A stretch of 64,000 bases of DNA from Flavobacteria bacterium BBFL7 (GCA_000153385.1 CH672374.1:1800544-1864543), one strand, 5' to 3'. Shown: positions 18,075 through 26,260, counted from the first letter of the stretch. Notes: generated by a model from the letters alone, not told the origin. Program-made: numbers and translations.

Positions 18075-18698
18075 CTAAAGGATTTTAATAGTTTGATGTG
18101 ATAAAACAAGTTTGTTATCGTTCTCTAATTTTTTTAAAACACGACTAATCACCTCTCGAGATGTAGCCAGATCGTCAGCCAGCGCTTGATGAGAGATTTT
18201 AATGATTTGAGAATTAGTTAAAGACGCTTTATCGTGGAGTAGATTTAAAATGCGCTCGTCCATTTTATGAAACACCATATTCTCTATAGTGTTTAATAAA
18301 TCTGCATAGCGCATCTCATATTGTGAGTTAAAAAGTAGATTTAACTCTGGAAATTGCTGCAGCCATTTTTTAAGTCTGTCTGCTGGTAATAAAAGTATCT
18401 CTGTATCTTGTAATGTCTGTGCATAAATCTCACTAGTTCCATTTTTAATACCTGCTGCAAACGACATCACACAACTCTCACTTGCTTTTATATGATATAG
18501 TAATAATTCTTTATTATCATGGGTAGTATAAACTCGCAAGAGTCCTTTTAACACTACTGGTATCACCTTTACATACTGACCTTTACGTAAAATCTCTTGA
18601 TGATTAGGAACAGTGATAATGTCACATTCTCGATTAATAGTTTCTACTAGTGTTTTATTAAAAAATGGAAAGTGCTTATGAAGGTCAGTATAGGACAT
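18075..18698 (-). CDS. Crp/Fnr family transcriptional regulator
   Basis: 207 residues. The N-terminal two-thirds is a cyclic-nucleotide-binding-type beta barrel (LRKGQYVKVIPVVLKGLLRVY, SCVMSFAAGI). The C-terminus is a winged helix with ISHQALADDLATSREVISRVLKKLE as the DNA-recognition helix-turn-helix. There are no N-terminal Cys residues of the Fnr iron-sulfur type, so it probably senses a small molecule or redox state indirectly. It lies 2 bp after the ElaA gene and upstream of the DUF2892 gene, all on the minus strand, suggesting one operon and possible control of the DUF2892 gene. Confidence 0.9.
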   Translation of the reverse strand: MSYTDLHKHFPFFNKTLVETINRECDIITVPNHQEILRKGQYVKVIPVVLKGLLRVYTTHDNKELLLYHIKASESCVMSFAAGIKNGTSEIYAQTLQDTEILLLPADRLKKWLQQFPELNLLFNSQYEMRYADLLNTIENMVFHKMDERILNLLHDKASLTNSQIIKISHQALADDLATSREVISRVLKKLENDNKLVLSHQTIKIL

Positions 18699-18700
18699 AT

Positions 18701-19141
18701 TTAAAATTCTAAGGTCATCGCTTGATGAGGAATTCCGTCTTCTAAGTATTTCTCGCCCGTAGCCATAAAGCCTAAATCTTTATAAAATTTATCTAGATAA
18801 CATTGCGCAGATATCTTAATAGATGGAAATCCTTGATTTTTACAATAATCAATACTCGCAGTCATAATTTTCTGGCCGTAGGCCGCGCCGCGATTTTTGG
18901 GACATACTACTACTCTACCTATGCTAGATTGTTTAAAATAATCACCTGGTTGAAACACACGTGTATATGCTACAAGTTTGTCATTTACATAGCCTACAAT
19001 ATGAATAGCTTTTTGATCCTTACCATCCATATCTTGATAAACACAGTCTTGTTCTACCACAAAAACTTCTGTGCGCAACTGTAACACATCATACAGTTCT
19101 TGAATATTAAAGTTAGAAAATGATTTAACGATTACATCCAT
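18701..19141 (-). CDS. ElaA-type GNAT N-acetyltransferase
   Basis: 146 residues with the ElaA subgroup opening LYDVLQLRTEVFVVEQDCVYQDMDGKD, followed by the acetyl-CoA-binding motif A region IGRVVVCPKNRGAAYGQKIM. The terminal FYKDLGFMATGEKYLEDGIPHQAM is also typical. It would transfer an acetyl group from acetyl-CoA to an unknown amine substrate in the cytoplasm. The gene is packed between a hypothetical gene (2 bp gap) and the Crp/Fnr gene (2 bp gap), so these are almost certainly one transcript. Confidence 0.92.
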   Translation of the reverse strand: MDVIVKSFSNFNIQELYDVLQLRTEVFVVEQDCVYQDMDGKDQKAIHIVGYVNDKLVAYTRVFQPGDYFKQSSIGRVVVCPKNRGAAYGQKIMTASIDYCKNQGFPSIKISAQCYLDKFYKDLGFMATGEKYLEDGIPHQAMTLEF

Positions 19142-19143
19142 TC

Positions 19144-19404
19144 TTAAAATTGTTTTGGGACGACTTTGGGCTGTGGTGGCTTCACTCCTATTCTTATGTC
19201 AGTAATAATTTTCTCTAGCATATTACCAAATTCTTCATCGCCTGCGGCCATCAATTCTTGACGTCTAGAGTCTAGATCGTCCAGTGTTTGTTCTCGATCA
19301 TGATCGTCAAACTCTTCAAGATCGCGCCATATCTCCATCAATTTTTTTTGAGGATGTATCGCTGTTCTTAATTGATGTATAATAATAGAAGCTTCTTTTC
19401 TCAT
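19144..19404 (-). CDS. Small soluble hypothetical protein
   Basis: I choose the ATG at 19404, which gives MRKEASIIIHQL and 86 residues; a GTG five codons upstream is possible. The product is acidic, mostly helical and has no signal peptide or membrane segment (EIWRDLEEFDDHDREQTLDD, then a Pro-rich tail). I do not recognise a characterised family. It is the first gene of the tight minus-strand cluster with the ElaA acetyltransferase and Crp/Fnr regulator, which is the best hint to its role. Confidence 0.6.
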   Translation of the reverse strand: MRKEASIIIHQLRTAIHPQKKLMEIWRDLEEFDDHDREQTLDDLDSRRQELMAAGDEEFGNMLEKIITDIRIGVKPPQPKVVPKQF

Positions 19405-19486
19405 ATTTATTTTGTGCACCAGTGATTATTAATAGAATCACTCAACTGTTTAAATTAATTGCTAGCTATGTAGTCTACTAATCTTA

Positions 19487-19762
19487 CTATTTCTTACCGC
19501 GATAAATTAATGATATACGGTTGTGTTCTAGTAAAAGCTGTTCATCTTTTTGATAGCTTTTTAATAAATGAATCGCATAATCTAATTGATCTTCACTGAT
19601 ATTTCTGTAAGCCGGCGCAGGTATAACATCGCTCCACTTTGCAAATAAAGTATTGTCTAAAGCAATGCGCCAGTAGCAATGATTATCAAATTTCAAGTGA
19701 TAATATTGATTAGGTAATGCATTCCCTAGATCCAGATACTCTTGTCTTTTATTAAGATTCAT
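19487..19762 (-). CDS. Small hypothetical protein, conserved-looking
   Basis: 91 residues, soluble: MNLNKRQEYLDLGNALPNQYYHLKFDNHCYWRIALDNTL and so on. Aromatic residues are frequent and the sequence reads like a compact folded domain, not a shadow frame. I cannot name a family with known function. It overlaps the end of the upstream small membrane-protein gene by 11 bp, implying co-transcription. Confidence 0.6.
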   Translation of the reverse strand: MNLNKRQEYLDLGNALPNQYYHLKFDNHCYWRIALDNTLFAKWSDVIPAPAYRNISEDQLDYAIHLLKSYQKDEQLLLEHNRISLIYRGKK

Positions 19763-19982
19763 TATAGTAATTATAAAAGTAAATAGATAAAATAACTAGA
19801 GTTATTGATAACAAATAAAATAAGAAACTAATGGAAATTCTATTCCATCGACTTTCTATTGTTATAAATACATGTCTAAATATGAAGTATCTAATAATCA
19901 AATATATAATACCACTAGGCAATATTATGAATATAAAAAGGAGTAAAATATAATCAGTTAATGATCCACCAGATAGTAACAT
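19752..19982 (-). CDS. Small two-helix membrane protein
   Basis: 76 residues with two strongly hydrophobic segments (about residues 10-32 and 50-70) joined by a basic loop, IESRWNRISIS. It looks like a genuine small inner-membrane protein. The family is unrecognised. It begins 43 bp after the rpiB stop in the same direction and overlaps the next gene, so it probably belongs to the rpiB transcript or a separate short operon. Confidence 0.5.
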   Translation of the reverse strand: MLLSGGSLTDYILLLFIFIILPSGIIYLIIRYFIFRHVFITIESRWNRISISFLFYLLSITLVILSIYFYNYYNES

Positions 19983-20006
19983 TATTTAATATATGGTTGA
20001 GTATCT

Positions 20007-20022
20007 CGCTTTCGCGAAAGCG
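20007..20022. repeat. Dispersed palindrome copy 6 (just after rpiB stop)
   Basis: CGCTTTCGCGAAAGCG plus T, beginning 3 bp beyond the rpiB stop codon on the minus strand. Confidence 0.95.
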
Positions 20023-20025
20023 TAC

Positions 20026-20457
20026 TTATGAACAAGCTATCTTATTCACACGATTTGCATGGCGTCCACCAGCAAATTCTGTATCTAAGAAAGTCTCTAC
20101 CATGGCAATAGCCTGTGGTATAGAAGTGAAACGTGCTGGTATACAGATGATATTTGCATTATTATGCTCTCGAGCAAGTCCTGCAATTTCTTTAGACCAG
20201 CAAACTGCTCCACGTACATTTTGATACTTATTAACGGTCATAGACACACCTTGTGCACTTCCACAAATAACTATACCTAGATCTACCGTGTGGCTATCAA
20301 CATCCTGCCCTACCTTGTGAGCAAAGTCTGGATAATCAACACTATCTAAAGTATCTGTTCCATGATTAGTTACTTGATGACCTCTTTTTTTAAGCATATC
20401 AACAATAGCTTGTTTATAATCTGGTCCTGCGTGATCGTTTCCTATAGAGATGTTCAT
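20026..20457 (-). CDS. rpiB: Ribose-5-phosphate isomerase B
   Basis: 143 residues, normal for RpiB. The N-terminal ISIGNDHAGPDYK holds the Asp-His substrate site, and the catalytic Cys lies in ICGSAQGVSMTVNKY. The later His-Asn region reads REHNNANIICIPARF. It interconverts ribose-5-phosphate and ribulose-5-phosphate in the pentose phosphate pathway. It is the last minus-strand gene before the long non-coding region with the DnaA boxes, and it transcribes away from that region. Confidence 0.93.
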   Translation of the reverse strand: MNISIGNDHAGPDYKQAIVDMLKKRGHQVTNHGTDTLDSVDYPDFAHKVGQDVDSHTVDLGIVICGSAQGVSMTVNKYQNVRGAVCWSKEIAGLAREHNNANIICIPARFTSIPQAIAMVETFLDTEFAGGRHANRVNKIACS

Positions 20458-20719
20458 GATAGCGGTGTTTTACGATGCAAATTTAAGTCTAGTTATTGAT
20501 AATCTAGGGTTATTAACATCGATGGTTTTACACTATTCATAAACAATAGATAACCTGTTGATATCAATTGAAAGAAAACATTAGGAAGTGAAGCTTTAAA
20601 AACCCATATCCATTTAAAATCGACATGACCAAAATATAACTCATGTTTTTAGAACTGACTTTTCAGACCTAAAAAGATGTTCGTCAACATAAAAATTGAA
20701 GGTTGTTTATGTACATTTT

Positions 20720-20960
20720 GATGTGAATAAGGGTTGTGAACAACTGTGTATAAACCTGGCTCATTTATATTAGAATCTTACTTTACAATTAGTTAACATT
20801 AGGATAACATGTGAATAAGTAGAGATAAATTGTAGATTTATTAAGTTCCTAATTTTTTCCTAAAAAGATATACCGCTATTCACACTACATCATCATCATC
20901 AATTTTATTTAAATTTTTAAAAAAGAAAAAATGATATTGTTTATAATGTGGATAACGTTT
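20720..20960. other. oriC: Candidate replication origin (DnaA-box cluster)
   Basis: The non-coding stretch 20458-21116 holds four exact matches to the DnaA-box form TGTGNATAA (complement TTATNCACA), all in the same orientation: 20722-20730, 20745-20753, 20810-20818 and 20947-20955 (the last is the ideal TGTGGATAA). Single-mismatch boxes lie at 20735-20743 and, inverted, at 20876-20884. Between the last boxes is a very AT-rich run at 20900-20946, suited to unwinding. Known bacterial origins combine exactly these elements. dnaA is not nearby, which is common in Bacteroidota. Against it, many genes to the left run toward the site. Confidence 0.6.
20888..20901. repeat. (CAT)n trinucleotide tract in candidate origin
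   Basis: Four CAT units plus CA, at the edge of the AT-rich segment. It is not a DnaA-trio in either reading (those need TAG/TAA-type steps). Confidence 0.8.
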
Positions 20961-21116
20961 AAAACTATAAAAAATACTCTTTGAGATTTAAGAAGAAATT
21001 AAAGCATCTTATAATGAGTTTTAAATCTGTAAAAATTACTTTTGGAATAATTCATGTAACTCTATTCCCTGTATAGGAAATAAGTGAATAGACAGTGAAA
21101 TATTTTTAGAAACTAG

Positions 21117-21284
21117 TTAAACACTAGTAGTGCTATTTTCTATCAATGGTGAAGATTCCTCAAAGCTATCAACAGTATGCTCTGTATCTAGTGCTTTATT
21201 CACTAAAAGAACCACTAGAAGAATACCCACAAGAAAGATTCCTATGAATAGTAAAGTTGATTTTAGAGGTTTTCTAGTTTCCAT
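21117..21284 (-). CDS. Possible small single-span membrane protein
   Basis: Starting at the ATG at 21284 gives 55 residues: a basic N-terminus (METRKPLKS), one clear transmembrane helix (TLLFIGIFLVGILLVVLLV), then an acidic Ser/Thr-rich tail. This topology is plausible for a real small protein. The opposite strand also has an open frame of similar length but with no coherent features. No known family recognised. Confidence 0.45.
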   Translation of the reverse strand: METRKPLKSTLLFIGIFLVGILLVVLLVNKALDTEHTVDSFEESSPLIENSTTSV

Positions 21285-21424
21285 TTGTTTAATAATATTA
21301 ATCATAAGACGATTAATATTTAACAAAGTTACAGTTATTTCTTAAATAATTGTTAATAGGGTGATATTAAATCATTAATAATCAAAGTATAAACCACTTA
21401 CAATCTCTCAGAGTTTTAAAAGAT

Positions 21425-21432
21425 TAACTTTG
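21425..21432 (+). promoter_or_regulatory. Bacteroidota -7 element for rnr
   Basis: TAACTTTG, an exact TAnnTTTG match, 18 bp before the rnr ATG. Confidence 0.5.
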
Positions 21433-21450
21433 TAGAAGTATAAATAGAAT

Positions 21451-23649
21451 ATGAAGAAGAAGAAAAAAAGAAACTCAAAAACAAAGTTTCAAAACCTCAG
21501 TCAATCGGTACTGAATGTATTAAAACAAGAACCTAATAAGGATTTTAATTATAAACAAATATGTGCAAAGCTTTCTATATCAGATGCTAGCACACGCAAT
21601 CAAGTAATTAAACGACTTCACCGTTTAAAATCTAAAGCTCAAATAGAAGAAACAGGTCGTGGTAAGTTTAAAATAATAAAAGCAATCGATTATTACACTG
21701 GTACTATAGATATTAGTACACGTGGTACTGGATATGTTATTACAGAAGAACTACAGGAAGATATTATGATTCCGCGTCGTTCTCTAGGTCAGGCCTTAAA
21801 CGGTGATCAAGTTGAAGTTTATGTTTATCATAGAAGAAGAGGTCAACAACCTGAAGGAGAGATTACTAAGGTAATTGAACGTAAAAAAACAGAATTTGTT
21901 GGAACGATTCAAGTACATGAAAAATTTGCTTTTGTAAACGTTACAGATCCTAAAATTCAAACCGATTTCTTTATTCCAGGTCGTGAGATCAATGGAGCAA
22001 AAGATGGTCAGGTCGTTTTAGTAGAGTTTGTAGAATGGAATGATAAGCAAGACTCACCTAATGGTAAAGTAAAATCGATTTTAGGTGAACCTGGTGAACA
22101 TAATACTGAAATTCACGCTATACTAGCCCAATATGGTTTACCGTATGAGTTTCCTACAGCAGTAGAAGAATATGCAAACCAGTTAGATAAAAGTATAACT
22201 GATCAAGAAATAAGTAAACGTCGTGACATGCGAGAATCGCTTACTTATACGATAGATCCAGCAGATGCCAAAGATTTTGATGATGCTCTTTCTTTTGAAA
22301 AGTTAGAAAATGGTCATTATGAAATAGGAATCCATATTGCAGATGTAAGTCATTATGTAAAAGAAGGTACGCCACTGGATGATGAAGCATATGAACGCGC
22401 CACTTCTGTATATCTAGTGGATAGAGTAGTACCTATGTTACCAGAGGTATTATCAAATGGTGTTTGTTCTTTAAATCCACATGAGGATAAACTTTGTTTT
22501 TCTTCAGTATTTGAAATGGACGATAGTGGAAAAGTTTACAAACAATGGTTTGGTCGCACTATCATACATTCAGATCAACGATTTGCTTATGAGGAAGCAC
22601 AGCACATTATTGAGACTGGTAAAGGAGAAATTCCTGCAGAAATATCGTTAACGCAAAAGGATACGACAGCAGATCCTGCCATTGTTGAAGCGACACTTAC
22701 CTTAGATAGCATTGCAAAAAAGATGCGAAATGAACGTATGGTTCAAGGTGCATTAAGCTTTGATAAAACTGAAGTTAAATTTAACCTTAATGAGAATAGT
22801 GAGCCAGTAGGTGTTTATTTTAAAACTTCTAAAGATGCCAATAAGTTGATAGAAGAATTTATGCTATTGGCTAATAGGAAAGTAGCTGCATTTATTGGAA
22901 AACGTGATCCTAAACACACTTTTGTTTATCGTATTCATGACGAACCTAATGATGAAAAATTAGGTGCTTTAGCAAAGATTGTGACTCGTTTTGGTCATAA
23001 ATTAGATTTAAGAGATCGCAAGCATGTCACGCAATCATTAAATAAATTATTGATAGATGTAAAAGGTAATAAAGAACAAAATATGGTTGATACTCTTGCT
23101 ATCAGAACCATGTCTAAGGCAGAGTATTCTACACAAAACATAGGTCACTATGGTCTAGCGTTTGATTACTACTCGCATTTCACATCACCTATACGTCGTT
23201 ATCCAGACGTGATGGTCCATAGATTATTACAACATTATCTAGATAAAGGAAAAAGTGTAAGTGAAGAGCTCTATGAAGAAAAGTGTCACCATTCTACTAA
23301 TATGGAGATTCTAGCTACTAAAGCAGAACGTGATTCTATCAAATACATGCAGGTTAAGTTCATGAAAGATCATGAAGACGAGCAGTTTTTAGGTGTTATT
23401 TCTGGAGTTACCGATTGGGGAATTTATGTAGAAATTATTTCTAATAAGTGTGAAGGAATGATACGTTTAGGAGATCTAGATGATGATAGTTATGAATTTG
23501 TAGAAGAAGAGTTTGCAGTGATAGGTCGCAAGACTAAAAACGCTTACAGACTAGGCGACGAGGTTTATGTAAAAGTAAAAAATGCAGATCTTGTTAAAAA
23601 ACATCTAGATTTTTGGATGATAGGTAGTAAAGAAGCTGTTGAAAACTAA
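21451..23649 (+). CDS. rnr: Ribonuclease R
   Basis: 732 residues. A basic N-terminus and a winged-helix domain (NYKQICAKLSISDASTRNQVIKRLHRL) precede cold-shock-type OB folds. The RNB catalytic core holds the Asp cluster in YTIDPADAKDFDDALSFE and in IADVSHYVKEGTPLD. An S1 domain closes the protein (GVISGVTDWGIYVEI). It degrades structured RNA 3'-to-5' processively in the cytoplasm, in rRNA quality control and mRNA turnover. It is followed, with an 11-bp overlap, by a small Cys4 protein gene missed by length filters, then a lipoprotein gene. Confidence 0.96.
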   Translation: MKKKKKRNSKTKFQNLSQSVLNVLKQEPNKDFNYKQICAKLSISDASTRNQVIKRLHRLKSKAQIEETGRGKFKIIKAIDYYTGTIDISTRGTGYVITEELQEDIMIPRRSLGQALNGDQVEVYVYHRRRGQQPEGEITKVIERKKTEFVGTIQVHEKFAFVNVTDPKIQTDFFIPGREINGAKDGQVVLVEFVEWNDKQDSPNGKVKSILGEPGEHNTEIHAILAQYGLPYEFPTAVEEYANQLDKSITDQEISKRRDMRESLTYTIDPADAKDFDDALSFEKLENGHYEIGIHIADVSHYVKEGTPLDDEAYERATSVYLVDRVVPMLPEVLSNGVCSLNPHEDKLCFSSVFEMDDSGKVYKQWFGRTIIHSDQRFAYEEAQHIIETGKGEIPAEISLTQKDTTADPAIVEATLTLDSIAKKMRNERMVQGALSFDKTEVKFNLNENSEPVGVYFKTSKDANKLIEEFMLLANRKVAAFIGKRDPKHTFVYRIHDEPNDEKLGALAKIVTRFGHKLDLRDRKHVTQSLNKLLIDVKGNKEQNMVDTLAIRTMSKAEYSTQNIGHYGLAFDYYSHFTSPIRRYPDVMVHRLLQHYLDKGKSVSEELYEEKCHHSTNMEILATKAERDSIKYMQVKFMKDHEDEQFLGVISGVTDWGIYVEIISNKCEGMIRLGDLDDDSYEFVEEEFAVIGRKTKNAYRLGDEVYVKVKNADLVKKHLDFWMIGSKEAVEN

Positions 23650-23806
23650 GCATTGCTATACATGTAAAAAGGAAGGTACAGTCATGTATCGCATACAGAT
23701 TACTAAAGGTAAAGACTGGATTTTTTGTTGCAAGACCTGCACAGAAAATCACCAATCTTTACCTTTTTATAAATATGGTGGCACTTGGAAAGGTAAAAGA
23801 CACTAG
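23639..23806 (+). CDS. 55-residue Cys4 zinc-ribbon-like small protein
   Basis: An open frame from TTG at 23639, overlapping the rnr stop by 11 bp, gives MKTKHCYTCKKEGTVMYRIQ and onward. The pairs CYTC and CKTC, 25 residues apart, make a plausible zinc knuckle. The C-terminus LPFYKYGGTWKGKRH is basic and aromatic. The only internal ATG (23684) would lose the first Cys pair, so the TTG start is preferred. The next gene starts 2 bp after its stop. Tight packing on both sides and the coherent motif argue that it is real. A nucleic-acid-binding partner for RNase R is a guess. Confidence 0.65.
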   Translation: MKTKHCYTCKKEGTVMYRIQITKGKDWIFCCKTCTENHQSLPFYKYGGTWKGKRH

Positions 23807-23808
23807 TT

Positions 23809-24273
23809 ATGAAAAGACTATTATTATTATTATTAACGATATGCTCACTTGTTTCTTGTAAAAGAGATTTTTCTAAAGGACCTCAATTAAATTGGTTACA
23901 AGGTAGATGGCAAAGAGTAGATGATCAAGCTGGAAGAATCACTTTTGAAAATTGGAGGATGCAAATTGATGGAACTTATTTAGGGCATGGTTTTACTCTA
24001 GCTGAAAATGATACAGTTTTTGAAGAAAAATTAACTATTAAGCCATTTAATAAACTACTTAAAAATGATAATAGATGGGTATTTCAAGTTACCGGTGTTA
24101 ATGAATCACCCACCATTTTTATGATAAAAGAATCTACTAATAATAGTTTTACAGCAGTAAATCTAGAAAATGAATTTCCTACTCATATACGATACACTTT
24201 TTCAAATGATAGCTTAAAAGCTGTCGTTTATAATGATAAAAAGTCGATAAATTTTACTTTTAAAAAGAAGTAA
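23809..24273 (+). CDS. Small lipoprotein of unknown function
   Basis: 154 residues with a lipoprotein signal (LLLLLLTICSLVSC). The mature part, GPQLNWLQGRWQRVDDQAG, TFENWRMQIDGTYLGHGFTL, then alternating beta strands to the end, looks like a lipocalin-like or DUF6265-type beta barrel that opens with an LxGRW motif. The ligand is unknown. It is the third gene of the rnr transcript, 2 bp behind the Cys4 protein. Confidence 0.75.
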   Translation: MKRLLLLLLTICSLVSCKRDFSKGPQLNWLQGRWQRVDDQAGRITFENWRMQIDGTYLGHGFTLAENDTVFEEKLTIKPFNKLLKNDNRWVFQVTGVNESPTIFMIKESTNNSFTAVNLENEFPTHIRYTFSNDSLKAVVYNDKKSINFTFKKK

Positions 24274-24547
24274 ATATTTGTATCAATCATATTCTTTTTA
24301 AGCTAAAAGTTATATTTACTGTATTTCACCCATGATTTAATACTTTAATCTATAAATTAATTTTAGTAAATCACATTTTATCCTCACTTGATAATACGTC
24401 AGATATTTGCATTGGTTATCCTGGTTAGTTAACTAGAAAGTGTATTTACCTTTTTCCCCTGAAAAAAGTAGTACATAAAGATATTTTAGATATTCCCTAA
24501 ATATCAAAATATCATTTCAAAAAAGTAGAGTTTTTTTGGTTAGTATG

Positions 24548-24582
24548 AAAGGTAGTTTATCGCAAGATGAACTGCCTTTTTT
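24548..24582 (+). terminator. Intrinsic terminator in a gene-free stretch
   Basis: AAAGGTAGTTTATC, GCAA loop, GATGAACTGCCTTTTTT. It stands 275 bp past the nearest upstream stop codon. The gap 24274-24633 has no gene I can support, so this hairpin may end a small RNA or a long 3' UTR. Confidence 0.65.
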
Positions 24583-24633
24583 CGTTTACTGTAACAAAAC
24601 CATTTGTTTGACATCTTTATAAAAATAATTCAC

Positions 24634-25308
24634 ATGAAAATTTCAACTCTATTTTTGTTCTTATTAGTTACCGTATTCAGTTTTGCTCAAAACCCTAGGG
24701 AAGTTGAGTTAGGTAACTTTGACACCATTAAAGTCTATGATTTAATAACTGTAAATCTGGTTAAATCTGATGAGAATAAGATAGTTATTTCTGGTCACGA
24801 TGCTAGTGATGTAGAGTATGTTCATAAAAATGGAACTTTAAAGATACGCATGGCTTTTGATAAACAATTCGACGGTACAGAGACTTTTGTCCATGTTCAT
24901 TACACAGATTTAAAAGTAATTGATGGAAATGAAGGTGCGTTTATTACATCAAATGAACTTATAGAACAACCACAACTAGAGATTAGAGTACAAGAAGGCG
25001 CTCGAGTTAAAGCTGGTGTAATGGTAGAATATCTTGAGATTAAGGCCGTATCCGGTGGTATCACAGATGTAAGTGGTGCCGTAGATCAACAAATAATTAA
25101 TGTTAATACAGGTGGTATTGTAGAAAATCAAGACTTGAAATCTAAGCGCTCAAAAGTGAAAGTAAGAGCTGGCGGAGAAGTAGAAGTATACACTACTGAT
25201 GCTGTCAATATTAACATTCAGGCAGGTGGCGATGTGCGAGTTTATGGTAATCCGCAAGAGATTTCTAAGAAGACATTTGCAGGTGGACGCATTGAAATAG
25301 TAGAGTAG
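24634..25308 (+). CDS. GIN-domain (DUF2807) exported protein
   Basis: I choose the ATG at 24634, which yields a clean signal peptide (MKISTLFLFLLVTVFSFAQ) and 224 residues; a TTG ten codons upstream would bury it. The mature chain is a right-handed beta-solenoid-like series: GNFDTIKVYDLITVNL, TDLKVIDGNEGAFI, EIRVQEGARVKAGV, LEIKAVSGGITDVSG, VRAGGEVEVY, NIQAGGDVRVYG. This is the pattern of the putative auto-transporter adhesin head-like GIN domain. It is probably periplasmic or surface exposed; its role is unknown. Palindrome copy 7 follows the stop by 11 bp. Confidence 0.85.
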   Translation: MKISTLFLFLLVTVFSFAQNPREVELGNFDTIKVYDLITVNLVKSDENKIVISGHDASDVEYVHKNGTLKIRMAFDKQFDGTETFVHVHYTDLKVIDGNEGAFITSNELIEQPQLEIRVQEGARVKAGVMVEYLEIKAVSGGITDVSGAVDQQIINVNTGGIVENQDLKSKRSKVKVRAGGEVEVYTTDAVNINIQAGGDVRVYGNPQEISKKTFAGGRIEIVE

Positions 25309-25319
25309 TATTGTAATGA

Positions 25320-25335
25320 CGCTTTCGCGAAAGCG
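25320..25335. repeat. Dispersed palindrome copy 7 (intergenic)
   Basis: CGCTTTCGCGAAAGCG flanked by A on both sides, between the GIN-domain gene and the LysE-type gene. Confidence 0.95.
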
Positions 25336-25406
25336 AATCAATTATCATCACACAGGTAAAAAACCCAACATTAATTTTTACCTTTGAGCAATAACCTTAT
25401 AATTAT

Positions 25407-26150
25407 ATGCTCGAAGACGTTCTTAGTGCAATTCCGCTGGGATTTTTAATGGCCTTTCTCATAGGACCAGTGTTCTTTGCATTACTAGAAACCAGTGCGA
25501 TTAAAGGATTTAGAGCTGCAGTAGCACTAGATATAGGAGTTATTCTTGCAGATATCATTTTTTTGCTAGCGGCATATTTCATGACTTCTTCTATTTTAGA
25601 GAAGTTAAAAGATGATCCTGGACTTTATATTTTTGGTGGTTCTATACTTGCGATATATGGTATAGTTTCTTTTGTAAAAACTAGAAAATCTTATCTTAAA
25701 GAGGTTGACCCTAAAGTACTTATCGTAAAAAAGAATAACTACTTTTCTTTATTTATAAAAGGTTTTTTCCTCAACTTTATCAATATAGGTGTCTTAGGAT
25801 TTTGGCTAGGATTAATAGTCGTTTTTAGTCCTCAATTAGAGAATGACGCTAATAGAATTCTCACCTTTTTTGGTGCAGTGTTAGTTACTTATTTCATAGT
25901 AGATCTATGTAAAATAGTGCTTGCAAAAAGTTTGAATCGTTATCTCACACCTCATCGTATCTTTCTATTAAAAAGACTTATCGCTATTATCATGGGCATA
26001 TGTGGTGCTGTTTTAATCTTTAAAGGAGTTTTTCCAGATGTAACAGATCAAGTAGGTGAGCAGTTACATATTATTCCAGAATTACCAGAACCAGTCGCTC
26101 CTGAACTAGAAGGTGTAGAGGAAATTCCTGTACTTAACGATTCTATTTAA
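25407..26150 (+). CDS. LysE family translocator
   Basis: 247 residues with six predicted membrane helices. The LysE/RhtB opening is clear: IPLGFLMAFLIGPVFFALLETSAIKGFRAAVALDIGVILADI, with the conserved G-P-x-x-x family motif. A second conserved block is GFFLNFINIGVLGFWLGLI. It would export amino acids or related small solutes. The C-terminal 40 residues are Pro/Glu-rich and probably cytoplasmic. Substrate not predictable. Confidence 0.88.
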   Translation: MLEDVLSAIPLGFLMAFLIGPVFFALLETSAIKGFRAAVALDIGVILADIIFLLAAYFMTSSILEKLKDDPGLYIFGGSILAIYGIVSFVKTRKSYLKEVDPKVLIVKKNNYFSLFIKGFFLNFINIGVLGFWLGLIVVFSPQLENDANRILTFFGAVLVTYFIVDLCKIVLAKSLNRYLTPHRIFLLKRLIAIIMGICGAVLIFKGVFPDVTDQVGEQLHIIPELPEPVAPELEGVEEIPVLNDSI

Positions 26151-26186
26151 AATAAAAAATCCCCAATCAGTAAAGATTGAGGATTT
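26151..26186 (-). terminator. Terminator of tRNA-Cys (minus strand)
   Basis: On the minus strand: AAATCCTCAATC, six-base loop, GATTGGGGATTT, then a T-rich run. It may also stop readthrough from the LysE-type gene. Confidence 0.75.
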
Positions 26187-26189
26187 CAG

Positions 26190-26260
26190 AGGCGTCTAGC
26201 GGATTCGAACCGCTGTACTAGATTTTGCAGACCCATGCCTAGCCGCTCGGCCAAGACGCC
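26190..26260 (-). tRNA. tRNA-Cys (GCA)
   Basis: On the minus strand a 71-nt cloverleaf forms. The acceptor stem pairs GGCGTCT with AGACGCC, with discriminator U. The D arm holds GGCCGAGCGGC. The anticodon loop CTGCAAA contains GCA (cysteine). The T arm is AGCGG TTCGAAT CCGCT. CCA is not encoded. A hairpin with T-tail lies just downstream. Confidence 0.95.

Noticed and set aside
19961-20224. Plus-strand open frame across the rpiB 3' end
   Set aside because: Antisense to rpiB; its open length is a by-product of the real gene, and it includes the palindrome read as LSRKR.
20881-20902. CAT repeat as DnaA-trio element
   Set aside because: DnaA-trios need TAG/TAA-like steps; neither strand of the CAT tract reads that way, so I count it only as a simple repeat.
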